From: Mesostigma viride
Lineage: Eukaryota > Streptophyta > Mesostigmatophyceae > Mesostigmatales > Mesostigmataceae
DNA length: 64,000 nt
Direction: 5' to 3'
Assembly: GCA_009746045.1 (NCBI GenBank)
Contig: RPFO01000950.1
Coordinates: 62,001 to 126,000, forward strand
In this document: in pieces, positions 31,918-43,600 of the stretch
Layout of the letters: every line of letters begins with the position of its first letter
How positions within the stretch are numbered: position 1 is the stretch's first letter
Program-made: the position numbers and the translations under genes
Notes under the pieces: generated by a model
Database searches by the model: none
Seen by the model: the letters and a program-made list of their open reading frames with translations, nothing else
Told to the model about the DNA's origin: nothing

Positions 31918-34900
31918 TCAACGGGACCGAGCATGAGCGCCCGTTGCCCTCATGACGGCGCGTGTCACCTCCTCCAGGTTGGGCTCATCTCCTGCAATGC
32001 TATCCTGCACGCATGCCCAACAAAGTAAAGCCCCAATCAACATTACGTGCCAGTTGCAGCACGCAACGGTTGTTAGCGTGGGGAGACATTGGATCAGGGA
32101 GCGGCATTTATTGGGATTGATAAGCGCACGGGGGGGCAGGAACCAACAAACAGACGGCAGATCCCTGCATGCACGAACTCAAGCACTGGGCCGGCGGGGG
32201 TTGCATGCGACTGCATGCACTATTCTCATGTTGTGGTCGCACGTCAGAGGTTACGGCAACACATAGTGAGGGTGACCCCCAGGGATCTTTGAGATATCTC
32301 TGCAATAATACGGCAGCTCCCTTTAGGGCTTGTGCATGGTGCCAGCTGCCAGCTGCCAGAACGGCACCTTACATTCATTCATTCATTCACCCACCCACCC
32401 GCCCCCCCGCCCCCCCGCACTGAATGAAGATTCCGGGATGAAAGATTTAAAATTCTTTTTAATGAATGACCCTCCTAACACTTTTACTGTAGGTGGCTCG
32501 ACAGTTTTTATTAATTGTGGTCCAATAACCAAATTTCCTGATCCAGATGTGCCCCCCCCCCCCACCCCCCCCCCATGCCCCCCCCATCCCCCCTCATTCC
32601 CCCCACCCCCACCCCACCCCCACCCCCCCCCCACCCCACCCCACCCCCCCCACCCCCACCCCACCCCCACCCCCACCCCCACCCCACCCCCACCCACCCC
32701 ACCCCCACCCCACCCCCCCCACCCCCACCCCACCCCACCCACCCCACCCCACCCCCACCCCACCCCCACCCCCACCCCACCCCCACCCCCACCCCACCCC
32801 CCACCCCCACCCACACCCACCCCACCCCCACCCCACCACCCACACCCACACCCACCACCCACCCACGCCACCCCACACCCACACCCTCGCTCCCCCCCCA
32901 CCCCCACCCACACCAACCCCACACCGACCCCCAACCCACCCACCCCCCACCCCACCCCGCCGCCCCCCACCCCGCCGCCCCCCACCCCGCCGCCCCCCAC
33001 CCCGCCGCCCCGCCGCCCCGCCGCCCGCCCCGCTGCCCCCGCCCCCCGCCCCCCGCCCCCGCCCCCCGCCCCCCGCCCCCCGCCCCCCCGCCCCCCCGCC
33101 CCGCCCGCCCGCCCCCCCCCCCCGCCCCCCCGCCCCCCCGCCCCCCCCCCCGCCCCCTGCCCCCCGCCTCCCCGCCCGCCCCACCCCCCACCTTCCACCC
33201 CCCGCCCCCCGCCCCCGGCCCCCGCCCAAACACCCGCCCACCGACCCGCCCACCGACCCGCCCACCCTTGACAGGCAATACATGCCTCAGGCGCATGCCA
33301 ATCTACCCAACCGCCTGCTTCCCATCGGCCATGGCTGATGCGGGAAGGCATCGTGCTCCTGTTGTCCTCTCCTCGGCACTGAGAGGCGCGTGACGTGAGT
33401 TACGGAATGAATCTGGCTCACGTTGGAGTTCACGCCCCCCGTTCCCCCACCTCACCTTGTGCAGGTAGTGGATGTCTCCGTTGGGCCCCGCCACCATCAC
33501 GCCGCCCTGCCACCTGCACGCACGCACAACCATTGTTCAGCCGGCACCAAGGCCGTGCCAACCACTGGCTAGCTAGGGTGGTCATCAGCCGAGGCGCGAT
33601 ACAAGATGTCAAGGACTCACTGAAGATGAACACCGGTACAGGTAGCTGGAATGCGCCTGCGCTCAGGCATTAGAACTTAGGGCGGCGCGCTGGATGCATG
33701 CATGGAGAAGGAAAGTCCCAGAACGTGGCCTTCGATTGTGATGGGGTTTGTTTGCTTGTGCCAAATGATAAACCACGCACAATGGATCGAGGCATGCGTG
33801 TCTCGGAGGTATTGCCGCATTGAACGCTGGCTGGTCGAGTGCTACCCTGCAAATCTTCAAGTATCAGCGGGCCGCCCCCTGGTTTCAAGCGCTGCCGCCT
33901 GACGTAGATGATGAACCTGTTGGAAAACAATAATGTCACCCTTCTGCGTGTGTGGCCATGCCTCAAGGTCGCTGTTCGTATCTCAGGGAGCCACCATGAA
34001 CAAGGGCACCTGAGGCATTCAAGACTCCCCGCCTCGCATGTTGCACCCACATAGATGCGGCTGTGCATGTCATATGCCCGCACAAGGGTACTGCTGTTGC
34101 TTGATTGAGCATGAACCATGCACAGTCTGCCGGACGGTGTTGCATGCGCTGCGCCACCATGGCAACAAATATTTGAAGGCCAATGCAAGGATAAGGCAGA
34201 ACCCCAGTTGGCCACACGCGCTCACACCTGGGTGCATGCACGAGCGTGGCAGCATCCATACAGTGTGCATGCGGGGTGGGCACTCGATCACATAGTTGCG
34301 TACAAGGGGAGACGCGGACAGCGAGGGGGTGGACGTGCAGAAGGGATCAATGCCAGAGAGGGGGCAGACAGTGGGGATGCCAGATGGGGGGCAGCGAGAG
34401 GGGCAAGCGGGAGGTGGAGAGAGGGGTGTGCGAGGGGAAATGACTGGCAGTGGGAGAGGCGGAAAGGGGAGTGGCCTTGCCCAGCACTGACCATGCGGTG
34501 CCCAGCGCGACGTCCCTCTGCAGGGAGAGGCTCCAGTCCTGGCGGAACCCCTGCAGGCGCGCCTCCGCCGCCTTGGCGGCTGACTGAGCAACAACAAACC
34601 GACGCCATTTCCCCATCAGAAAAGAACGATATGAGTCCCCCGATCAAGCAACATGATACAATGACTTGATCAACAAACGTACACGATTGGGTGACTTTGT
34701 CAACGAAAATGCAGTCTCGCCACAGGACACACCGGGTGCACAATGGGAATGGGAATGGCCATGGCCATGGGCAAAGTGTCAGGAAATGCGGTAAACAGGC
34801 GACAACGATAACCCTCAGTGGCAAGCACGTGTGCGACTGCGATGAGCCGGACGCGCTTGTCGAAACAACAGGGAGGGCAGAGAGGGCTTCTAAGACTCCA

Positions 34901-37796
34901 CGATGACACGCAAGACTCCACGATGACACGCAAGACTCCACGATGACACGCAAGACTCCACGATGACACGCAAGACTCCACGATGACACGCAAGACTCCA
35001 CGATGACACGCAAGACTCCACGATGACACGCAAGACTCCACGATGACACGCAAGACTCCACGATGACACGCAAGACTCCACGATGACACGCAAGACTCCA
35101 CGATGACACGCAAGACTCCACGATGACACGCAAGACTCCACGATGACACGCAAGACTCCACGATGACACGCAAGACTCCACGATGACACGCAAGACTCCA
35201 CGATGACACGCAAGACTCCACGATGACACGCAAGACTCCACGATGACACGCAAGACTCCACGATGACACGCAAGACTCCACGATGACACGCAAGACTCCA
35301 CGATGACACGCAAGGCTCCACGATGACACGCAAGACTCCACGATGACACGCAAGACTCCACGATGACACGCAAGACTCCACGATGACACGCAAGACTCCA
35401 TGATGACACGCAAGACTCCACGATGGCACGTTCCGCAATCATGCAATGCACTATGAGTATGGTGCAAGGACGCACCACCCGTGCGGATTCACAAACATCC
35501 TTGCCTCCTAGAACTCTTGGGTCTGGATGGGAAAGGGGGTTGCGCCCGCAACACGTCAAGCACCATCGGGTTGGTCAGATGCAACCGTGCCTCCGCACAG
35601 CCACAGGCCTGGGTGGCGCCACAGGGCCTCTCTCTTGCCACACATTCAGCTGTGCCACGCCACTCATGTCACTTACCACCGGGTTGAGCACGGTCAAGGG
35701 CCCGTGCGCAAAGGAGAGTGCCCGATAGGAGGCCAGGGACGGGTCGACGAATACTTCTGGCGTACGTCTCAGCAGGCAGGCACGAACGAGCAGCACGAAG
35801 CGCGCATGGCGTCGGCGCGCCAGCTGTCAGCATTCCAACAGCTCTGACATGGTGGCGCGTGTCGACAGACACAAAGCGTTGGCAAGAGCGATGGCAAAGC
35901 ATGGACATGCCATGCGCACTTGCCAGGGGATGGTAATCAGGCAACCTATATAATCGGGGCATGACATCATCCAGGATCGGGGCCCATCCACTACACCGTC
36001 CGCTACACTGGATTACGCCGGGCAGAGCAACTCCCTACCAAGTCGAATGTTAGTGTGTCCAATGGCTACGTGGCCCTGGCACACTATATAGGTGCAAAGC
36101 AGGCAGTACCCCGCTACGGGCGCAAGCAGCCAGCAGCCAGCAGCCAGCAGCCAGCAGCCAGCAGCCAGCAGCCAGCAGCCAGCAGCCAGCAGCCAGCAGC
36201 CAGCAGCCAGCAGCCAGCAGCCAGCAGCCAGCAGCCAGCAGCCAGCAGCCAGCAGCCAGCAGCCGGCAGCCGGCAGCCGGCAGCCAGCAGCCAGCAGCCA
36301 CCATGGCGTGCGGCGCGCAGGCAGCCGCTCACCCCCCCGAAAGCGCGTGGCCCCCTTGAGGTCGAGTGCCTGCTCCACGGTGCCGGGCCCGATGGCGACA
36401 AGCGATGCGCCCTCCACGCGCAGCGCGTCCTGCGGGCACGTATAGGTGCATCAGCGCGCACACACACAAGGCAGGCGGGCACACACCAACCCACGCACAC
36501 ACACACACACAGAGCACACACGCAAAAAGCATATGGGCACACGAGTCATCTCCCATGCTGCCATTGACGTTCTGTCAATGCTGTCGCCACCATCTTCCTT
36601 GCCGTCATCTGCTGGCATGCCGACATCACCGCCACCAAAACCAAAACTCTGCGGCATCATCGTGGAACGTTCGCCGCGCTGGCTGCGCCGCATCAATCAT
36701 TGCCACCACACTTCCTTCAGGAAGCTCTCGCCACCAACCTCTGACAGATCGCCGACGTAGTGCAGCCGCCTCCATCTTCACCCACAGAGCGAGGTTCTCA
36801 TCCCAAGTTTATTATCCCTGCCAGTGCCTCTCTGACATCAAATGATCAAAATAAATCTCAGCCACTGTACCCATGCATCGGTACTACATGACAAGACAAA
36901 CATGGCACACCATCAACATCTAGTACATAGCGAGAATAGACAACTCTCTGCTCGACCTGTTTCGTGCTCTGGCGCACATTCCGACGGCTTGCCTGACGCA
37001 TGTTCTGACGCAGTGTCACAGTCCAGCAAGTAGACGTCCACGCACCTGGCCCTGTTCATTTGCCCAGGCCAGGACAACCATGAAAGCATTACTCGTTGTG
37101 TTCAAGCAGCTGAAACGCATTATAGATAATTACCACCAGATAGTTAAAGATAGTTACCGCCAGATAGTTATAGATTGTTACCACCAGATAGGAGAAGTCG
37201 CTCGCTCGCTTCTTGCACAGAAGGCACCTGCGCGGTCGCACACGGGGCAGAGGTGCGAATAACGAAGCCATAAGATAAGCATCAAAACTACATATACTAC
37301 CAGGTCGAGCTTTAAAGGGGCATGATTGCCATCGAATGGGGCAGGCGCCAGTAAAGGAAGCCTTTTGCTGCCCACGGCAACTTAATTCCGGGCCCACCAC
37401 GCACCCGAAATGCCGGAGCCAAACTACAACCACTGTGCGAGGCGCCCAAAGGCTTGTTAATTCCGTGGATTTCCCTGTCGTGGCGTCGATTACTGAAATT
37501 CCTTTCAAGGACTCCTTAATGTATGACAAGGAGGAATCTCCCACGCTCGCCCTGGTTCTAGGAAGCGTGGATGGGCCAGTGGGAGCCGACGTGCTGGATA
37601 CTTCCCCTGTTTCGATGTTCTCCGACTGGTTCGTCGCAAGGCAGCGCATCGTTCGGGTTGTTACCACCGGCAGCCTGCGACTCTGCAGCCGGATCGGGGC
37701 GCACACTTTGCGCGAAGAATGGGGAAAAGTCTGTCGTCGCCATGCCGAACTTGAAATCGGCAAAGCGCTGCCTATCACCAACGTCGCAGAACTCAT
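31918..37796 (-). CDS. peroxiredoxin-like 2 (AhpC/TSA-type) protein, plastid-directed?
   Basis: Exons in transcript order: 37796-37398, candidate 37004-36957, 36429-36333, 35756-35677, 34583-34492, 33513-33456, 32004-31918 (TGA at 31920-31918). Phases agree throughout. With the candidate microexon the product is 286 residues. The N-terminus (MSSATLVIGSALPISSSAWR, basic, Ser-rich, no acidic residue for ~40 positions) looks like a transit peptide. The thioredoxin-fold part is recognisable: VIDATTGKSTELTSLW, VVVVWLRHFGC, DALRVEGASLVAIGPGTVEQ, EVFVDPSLASYRALSF, FRQDWSLSL, QGGVMVAGPNGDIHYLHK and IAGDEPNLEEVTRAV. This order matches plant thioredoxin-like/PRXL2 proteins remembered by motif. The usual partner of the FGC cysteine is not seen, so catalytic activity is uncertain. 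No activity or substrate can be read from sequence. Confidence 0.8.
32372..33275. repeat. CCCCAC/CCCCGC polypyrimidine tract
   Basis: After short (ATTC)n and (CCCA)n runs at 32372-32415, positions 32551-33275 are almost only CCCCAC, then CCCCGC units, with the C-A type grading into the C-G type near 32960. On the minus (sense) strand it is a 700-bp G-rich tract in the last intron of the PRXL2-like gene. The sequence 32420-32550 between the two is AT-rich and unassigned. Confidence 0.9.
33514..34491 (-). other. PRXL2-like intron 5
   Basis: Intron between the GTCAGT donor at 34491 and the CAG acceptor at 33514. No long array; G-rich on the plus strand at 34300-34480. I found no second gene in it. 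Confidence 0.5.
34897..35425. repeat. 20-bp minisatellite, ~26 copies
   Basis: Nearly perfect array of GACTCCACGATGACACGCAA in the PRXL2-like intron between exons 35756-35677 and 34583-34492. Only three or so units differ (GGCTCC, CATGATG, GATGGCACG). Exceptional homogeneity implies recent expansion. Confidence 0.97.
36121..36300. repeat. 7-bp (AGCAGCC)n array, ~25 copies
   Basis: Uniform AGCAGCC units with three AGCCGGC variants near 36260. It begins about 30 bp after the donor of the exon 36429-36333 on the minus strand. Trp/Leu/Ala-rich frames through it are artefacts. Confidence 0.95.
36957..37004 (-). CDS. candidate 48-nt microexon of the PRXL2-like gene
   Basis: Between the FGCV end of exon 1 and DALRVEG of the next exon about 16 residues are missing. 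The minus strand offers one 48-nt stretch, CAG acceptor to GTCGAG donor, phase 0 to phase 0, encoding NMRQASRRNVRQSTKQ. It restores the family spacing between FGC and the VAIG strand. If correct, the usual C-x-x-C becomes C-V-N-M. Similarity is weak and the donor is poor, so this is a proposal. Confidence 0.35.
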
Positions 37797-38699
37797 CGTT
37801 GTAGCGGAACAAGGACGATTCCTTTTTTGACCAAAGCCTTTCTGGGTATTTTAAAGACTCGGCACCCCGTTCGCAAGGGGATTGCGTCATGTACCCCTCA
37901 GCTCAGAAGATTGCATTGCTATAACCTCGGCTGTGCGCATCTGCCATTCGGCCAACCTTGCCCTAGGAGTCGCGACGTCATCACTCATCGTCCATCGACT
38001 CGATTGTAACTAGGTGACTTGGCACGCTGCCCACAACTGCCCAGTGGCCACTTGCCCAGTCACGTGCGTGAGTGGCAGTCTGTGGCAGTCGGCAGAACCA
38101 GCACACACGGGTACACACACGGGTTCAGGGGTCGAGCGGATGCCGCCGGCAGGCCCGCAGCCCGTCCGCCCGGCCTCAACGTCCTCGACCCCGGGGACCT
38201 GGCGGCCCGCCGGCCCGAAACAAACAACCAGGCCGGGACAAAAAAAACTAGGGTCAAGAAAGTGAAACAGGCCGGGACGAGATTCACGAGAACGCTCCCT
38301 ACAACCCCAATCTGGAATGCGACGCCGGGCCGGCGGGTCTTGGCCGGCTAGTGAGGGCGTTAGAAACCGTACGTGGGGGCCGTAGACGAAGGATGGGGCC
38401 GACTCTCGCTACAGCAGGCAGCCAGGCAGCGCTCTGGCCTGCAGAGACGTAAAGTGACCATGATCCTGAGGTTTCGGGCGGGGCAAATACCAAGAATGAC
38501 AAAGCACCCAAAGCTCTTGATGCACGAACCAATATAAAGTGAGACAACTATGCCTGGACGCATGGCGATCCAACGCCGTGGAAGGACTGGGGTGGTTGTC
38601 TGACTGAGAGGAAAGACGCGAAGGCCGCGGGAGCCGCGTGGCTATCTCTAGGTAGACCTGCATGGAGGGAGACAAAGGGTAACAAGAAAGGTTGACAGG

Positions 38700-38702
<3 letters not shown>
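37797..38702. other. upstream region of the PRXL2-like gene
   Basis: Contains the presumed minus-strand promoter just above 37796. No TATA box stands out. From 38020 to 38350 it is GC-rich with CCCGCCGGCCCG words. No gene recognised. Confidence 0.35.
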
Positions 38703-38752
<50 letters not shown>

Positions 38753-38823
38753 ACCACCACCACCACCACCACCACCACCACCACCACCACCACCACCACC
38801 ACCACCACCACCACCACCACCAC
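38703..38823. repeat. (CA)n followed by (CAC)n microsatellite
   Basis: About 25 CA dinucleotides run directly into about 24 CAC trinucleotides. An A-rich purine stretch with AAAGAAAG words follows at 38925-39060. Intergenic. Confidence 0.95.
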
Positions 38824-39216
38824 GACCAACACAAACATGCAACCAAAACTACATAAGAAGGAAAAGAGGGAACGCATACACACATCACGAAGGGGCTAAA
38901 AGAATAAGGAGTCTACATTACAAAGGGAAAAGGAAAAAAGAGAAAGAAAGAAAGAAAAAAGAAAAGAAAATGTAAAAGGTAATAATACGAACAATAATAA
39001 ATAAAAACAAAGTATGAGAGTAATAATAGCAAAAACAAAAATGGAATAAAGGAAGGTCATTGCTGGGATGTGGTGAGGCACAGGCGATGTTGGAGTATGG
39101 GTCCGAACCAATATATTACTAAATCAATGCTACGGCACCGATGCGCCCCCTTATTTGTATAGCGACTGCTTTGCCAGCCAATTGTGCGGTGTAGAATGTA
39201 AATAAGAATGTAGGAG

Positions 39217-39585
39217 ATGCCGGCAAGGCTGCTCAAGTCCTACTATGAGTATGCTGGGTATCCCCCCCCCAACTGCAGCACGGTTGTATTGTTAACCCAA
39301 TTAACCCAGGCGGACAAGATTTCTTTTCTCAGACGCCGCAAGCGGCTCGAGAAGACTCTCTTCACCCTTGATGACGACTTGACCCTGGCGCAGCACCAAC
39401 GGCGACGGGAGCTATGGCCGACCTACCTCCAGCTCCGGCAGACCAAGGCGGGACAGCCGGTGTACTGGAAGGGGGCGGCCATCTACGTCGGCCATAAGCC
39501 CTGGCAGGCGACCCCCCCCCCCCGCGGCCCCAGCGACTCCAGACGCCCCAGCTTAGGGGAATATAGCAGTAGTAGTGTAGAATAG
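39217..39585 (+). pseudogene. LINE ORF1 C-terminal fragment
   Basis: Encodes SFLRRRKRLEKTLFTLDDDL then LAQHQRRRELWPTYLQLR and VYWKGAAI, the same RRM-like ORF1 ending as the minus-strand copy at 26.7-27.3 kb. The upstream part of ORF1 is missing. It may be the ORF1 of the broken LINE that continues to 44.1 kb, or an independent truncated copy. Confidence 0.75.
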
Positions 39586-39934
39586 ATAGACCGTGGCCAT
39601 GTACATGTACGCCTCCTAGAGGCACTATCTCAGCTAAACCACGCGCTTTACTTAATCATGTACATGTGTGCCTATTATGAGCCACACCCCAGATGATGCC
39701 TAGCTTTATTTAGTTCTGTTGTGCCTATGCAGGGAATAACTCTCTGCTGAGACGCCATGCCCTAGCTTCTTTGTATAGCTATGCTGATCTTCCCCCCCCA
39801 TGACAGGCTCCCCCTTCGCTGGGCATAGCTTGAAGATCATGGGGATGCCAGTGCCCTGGTGCACCTAGAGCAAGGGTCCTTTACATCCCCACCCTTGCAG
39901 GAAGTAGCTTAGGATGTATGATAGGCCATACGCC

Positions 39935-40085
39935 CCCTCTCAAGGGCTATGTGCTACATATACTCCCAACGGAGTTATGTTACAATTCAATTCAATTCAT
40001 TCAATTAACCCAAGGGTTAATTAATTAAGAACATAACTCGGTTGGGAGTATAGGTAACACATGGCCCTGAGAAGGGGCCTATGGT
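39935..40085. repeat. imperfect inverted repeat (hairpin), ~150 bp
   Basis: The left arm (GCCCCCTCTCAAGGGC...ATACTCCCAACGGAGTTATG) is mirrored by the right arm (CATAACTCGGTTGGGAGTAT...CTGAGAAGGGGCCTATGG) around an AATTCAATTCATTCAATTAA centre. The arm motif CTCCCNACGGAGTTATGTT also occurs at 30589 and, changed, near 44215, so this is a short dispersed element. Confidence 0.7.
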
Positions 40086-40239
40086 TTGTAATACATCGTG
40101 CCAGGGCGACAACCTGCAGGTGGGGGGTGTAAACAGCCACCTACTCTGGGTGCACTAAGTGCACATGAACCTCCATGTATTCCAGCAGCTTAGGTGCGGA
40201 GCCATGGGGTGGAAGGTGATTGTGGCTAGGCAATACATA

Positions 40240-40431
40240 GCTAGAGTCTTTGTATCAGGGTATGCCTCGCATTTCGGACAAGATTAGGCAGCAAAGTAGG
40301 ATAGCATTCATAGGACATCTTGCTCGCACCTGTCAGGTAGACACTGACCTCGGTCTGGCCGGCGCCCAGTGGCTTGGCCAGCCAGGGCGGCATATCCTGA
40401 CCTAGCTGGCCGGCTGGCCCCAAGGACATTC
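40240..40431 (+). pseudogene. truncated LINE ORF2 C-terminal copy
   Basis: Matches the downstream LINE at 43711-43890 over most of its length: GAGTCTTTGTATCA, GTATGCCTCG, ATTTCGGAC, GATTAGGCAG and then AGGACATCTTGCTCGCACC. It covers the conserved ISxxIRQRRIxFxGHL-type tail of non-LTR reverse transcriptases and is a separate, older copy. Confidence 0.75.
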
Positions 40432-40530
40432 CTAGTGTTAGTTTTCCCAGAAAAAGTCCTAAATTTAGGACCACTTGGAATTAAAATATATACATGCAAA
40501 CATTAAAATTTGACCCTGGCATTCGTGCAC
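40432..40530. repeat. ~96-bp dispersed repeat, second copy of 28541-28635
   Basis: Nearly identical to the left end of the 1.8-kb candidate element, including the palindrome GTCCTAAATTTAGGAC and AAAATATATACATGCAAAC. Identity stops abruptly after CATTCGTGC, so only the terminus is present here or the insert was deleted. Confidence 0.85.
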
Positions 40531-40631
40531 ATTACATAATTTAGCGCATATTCCTTGATGCCACGAGCCACGAGGTAGCCATGGCTGACGGCGGAGCTCA
40601 TAACTTTTACGTTTGAGCACCAAATTCAGCC

Positions 40632-43600
40632 GTGAATATCACAATCGATGCGTCTTTCTCCGACGCACATGCTGCTATAATTTTCCGAAGCTATTACGCA
40701 ATATACGATGAGCAAACGCCTCTCGACGAATCGCAGTTTGGAAACTGCGATGAGCCAAGCAAATGCGCCTGCAGCTCCGGCTGCAGCTTCGCCTCCCGGC
40801 CTCGCAGGCCATGGTGACCCTAGCCAAGCGTTAGTGGTTCACTCCTCCGCGGCCTCGCCATCGGCATCGCCAGAACCTAAACGCAGCCGCTCAATCTCAT
40901 GATGAGGGGGACACCCCGGCCCGCCACTTTGGTTATGCTGCTCGACGCCAACGCCACGCTCCCCGTGGGCACTGCTGGCCGAGTCGCTTTGTGCCTGCCA
41001 GCACGGTTGCTAACGACAACACTCCCCTGTTTTCTGCCTTTTTGCGGGATAGCGGGATGGTTGCTGTCAACTGCCACTTCCAACGTCCCTCACAGGACTT
41101 GGTCACCTTTCGGGGCCCTAACGACCGTCAGGCCTGCATGTCTGGACTATGTGGTGGTACGGCAGCCCAGGTGCACTTCGGTTCTGGACACCCGAGTGTT
41201 TGACACGCCCACGGTGTGCTCTGACCACCGGTTGGTGCGCGTGACCATTCGGCTTCGGTTCCATGTCCCCGAGCGCCGCGCCCCAGCTAGTGGCCCGCCC
41301 TGACTGGTCTGCTCTACGCCCGGTCCGGGGAGATCCTGAGGACTGGACAGACGCCGAGCACGAGCAGAACCGGTGCCGACTGGTACCTGTCGGCCCTGGA
41401 CGCCCGGGCTGACGTCCGGACGAGCTGGGCAAGGGTGCCCCCAACGCCGCCATTTTTGCGGGCTTTGCGGCCCGTGCCCCGTTGCTGGCGGCCCGGCACC
41501 TGCCGGTCACTGATGCACCGCCGCCGCCCCGGCCCGCTCTACCGCCAGGACCCCAAGGTCTTGGCCGCCCGGCACCGCCTCAAGCGTAACCGGGACCCGC
41601 TGCAGTAACCGGTGCTCAAGGCCGCCCTCGCGGGAGGCCTACGAGCACGCTCAGGACGCGGAGGTGGCCCAGTGCATCGCAGATGCCGGCGCGTAGGCAT
41701 GCCAAGCTCGCAACCAGGGCAAGGACATGTGGTACCACCTCGACCGGCTCGACGGCCGGCGGCAGCGCACCCCGGTGGAGCACATGGGGGACGGCACGGC
41801 GCCGGTCAGCCTTGACCGCTGGTTGGCCCACAATGTTTCCTTGACAGGTGGGGCTCGCGCCCCCCCCCGGCCCGCCGCTTCACGTCCCCGAGACGGCCGC
41901 CCGTCTCGGATTTGCCGGACCCCCGCCGCCGCCGGCGGCCCCCTCCTCGGCCGCGGACTACCAACTCCCCTCCTTGCAGGAGCTGGGGCTGCTGGGCTGC
42001 CTTGCCACCAACGACGTCGTCCCGCCGCACCCCTTCACTTTGAAGGAATTGGACGGCGCCCTTGCTCGCCTGCGGTACGATGCGGCGGTCGGTGCCGACC
42101 ACCTCTCTGCTGAGCTGCTGAAGACCCCTGACCCGGCGGTGAGGGATCTTCTGCTGGCGTTCTGCAACCGGGTCCTGCTCTCTGACGAGCCTCCGCCTGC
42201 TGAGTGGCAGACGGCCATCCGCGTCATGCTGTACAATAAGGGCTCTGCTGCTGACCCCGGTAACTATCGGGGTGTCTGCCTCCAGCCGGAGCGCCGCGCT
42301 GAAGGTCTTCATGCGCATGATGCTGCACAGGCTCCGCGCCGCGCTGGACCCACACCTGGGTGAGTCTCAGATGGGTTTCCGTCGTGGTCGTAACACTGTC
42401 ATGGCTGCATGTATTTGTGGCGCGTCGGTTGATGGCGGAGGTGCGTCGCCTTTGCCCTGACAGTTTGCCGCTGGTCTTCATTTTTGTTGACTATATCAAG
42501 GCCTTTGACACGGTCCTCTGGGAGGCTCTTTGGGCCATCCTAGCTCTGGATCGGGTACCACCAGCGTTTATTGCTGCCATTCGCCGACTGTATGAGGGCT
42601 CACAGGCAGTAGTGCGGACTGCGGAAGGCACCACCCCACCATTCCCCCTTCACCACGGGGTGTGGCAAGGTTGTGTCCTGTCCCCATATCTGTTCATTAT
42701 TGCCGTGGATCACGTCATGCGCCGGGCATGTGCGCGCTTTACTGCTCTTAAGGGGTTCGAGCCTGGCTTGGACATCCTTAACGAGCGCGAGCACGGCGGG
42801 ATTAGCACTGGCTACCGCCTGGCCGACCTGATTTATGCGGACGACACCACCCTCATCGCGCGCCCCGAGCACATTCAGACCTGGCTGGACTGTCTGGGCC
42901 TGGAGGCGAGGGCGATGGGGTTGGAGATTAGTGTCAAAACTGAGGCGATGGCGATTGGGGCCTCCAGTTGCCCACCGCTGCCGCGCCTGCTCGACGGGAC
43001 GGAGGTCCCGTTCCGTGACCGCTTCAAACTGCTGGGGAGCATGCTCCCTGACACCGCCGACGATATGGACATCCGCATCGGCCTGGCCTGGGCCAGGCTC
43101 CGTTCGCTCACCACCTACTGGCGCTCAAAGGGCCTGGGCGAGCACCGCAATTAATTAATTAATTAGACTCGTGCTCCCGTTGGGGAGTCACGGAGCATTA
43201 ACCCCGATGGATGGATTAATTAATTAATTAATAGACACGTGACTGCGTCACGTGAGCATAAGTCCTCAGTGGGAGGGGAACATGGGATAGAATGGATGGT
43301 ATAAGCTATCTAGGTCCTAGTTACAGGGGTGTGGGCACCGCGGCCCGAATCGCTATGAATGCCATACTTGGTAACACGATGGATGGATGGATGGGTGCAA
43401 ACAGTCCTACCGGTCTAATCTATCTACATCGGCTACATACTCCATCTATCTAACAGCATTCTAACTACAACATCTATCTAGGCAGCCGCACGCTGCCCTA
43501 GGGGAGCTATCTGGCGTGCCTCCCACGGGATTGCACACGCGGGCGCTTCCCCACCGCAAGCGCATGCTCTTCAAGGTCCTCGTCCTCACGGTGCTTACGT

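Noticed and set aside
34897-35425. CRISPR-like regular array
   Set aside because: Units are directly adjacent with no spacers, there are no cas genes, and the DNA is eukaryotic.
36114-36542. Trp/Leu/Ala repeat protein on the minus strand
   Set aside because: Read-through of the 7-bp AGCAGCC array next to a real exon.
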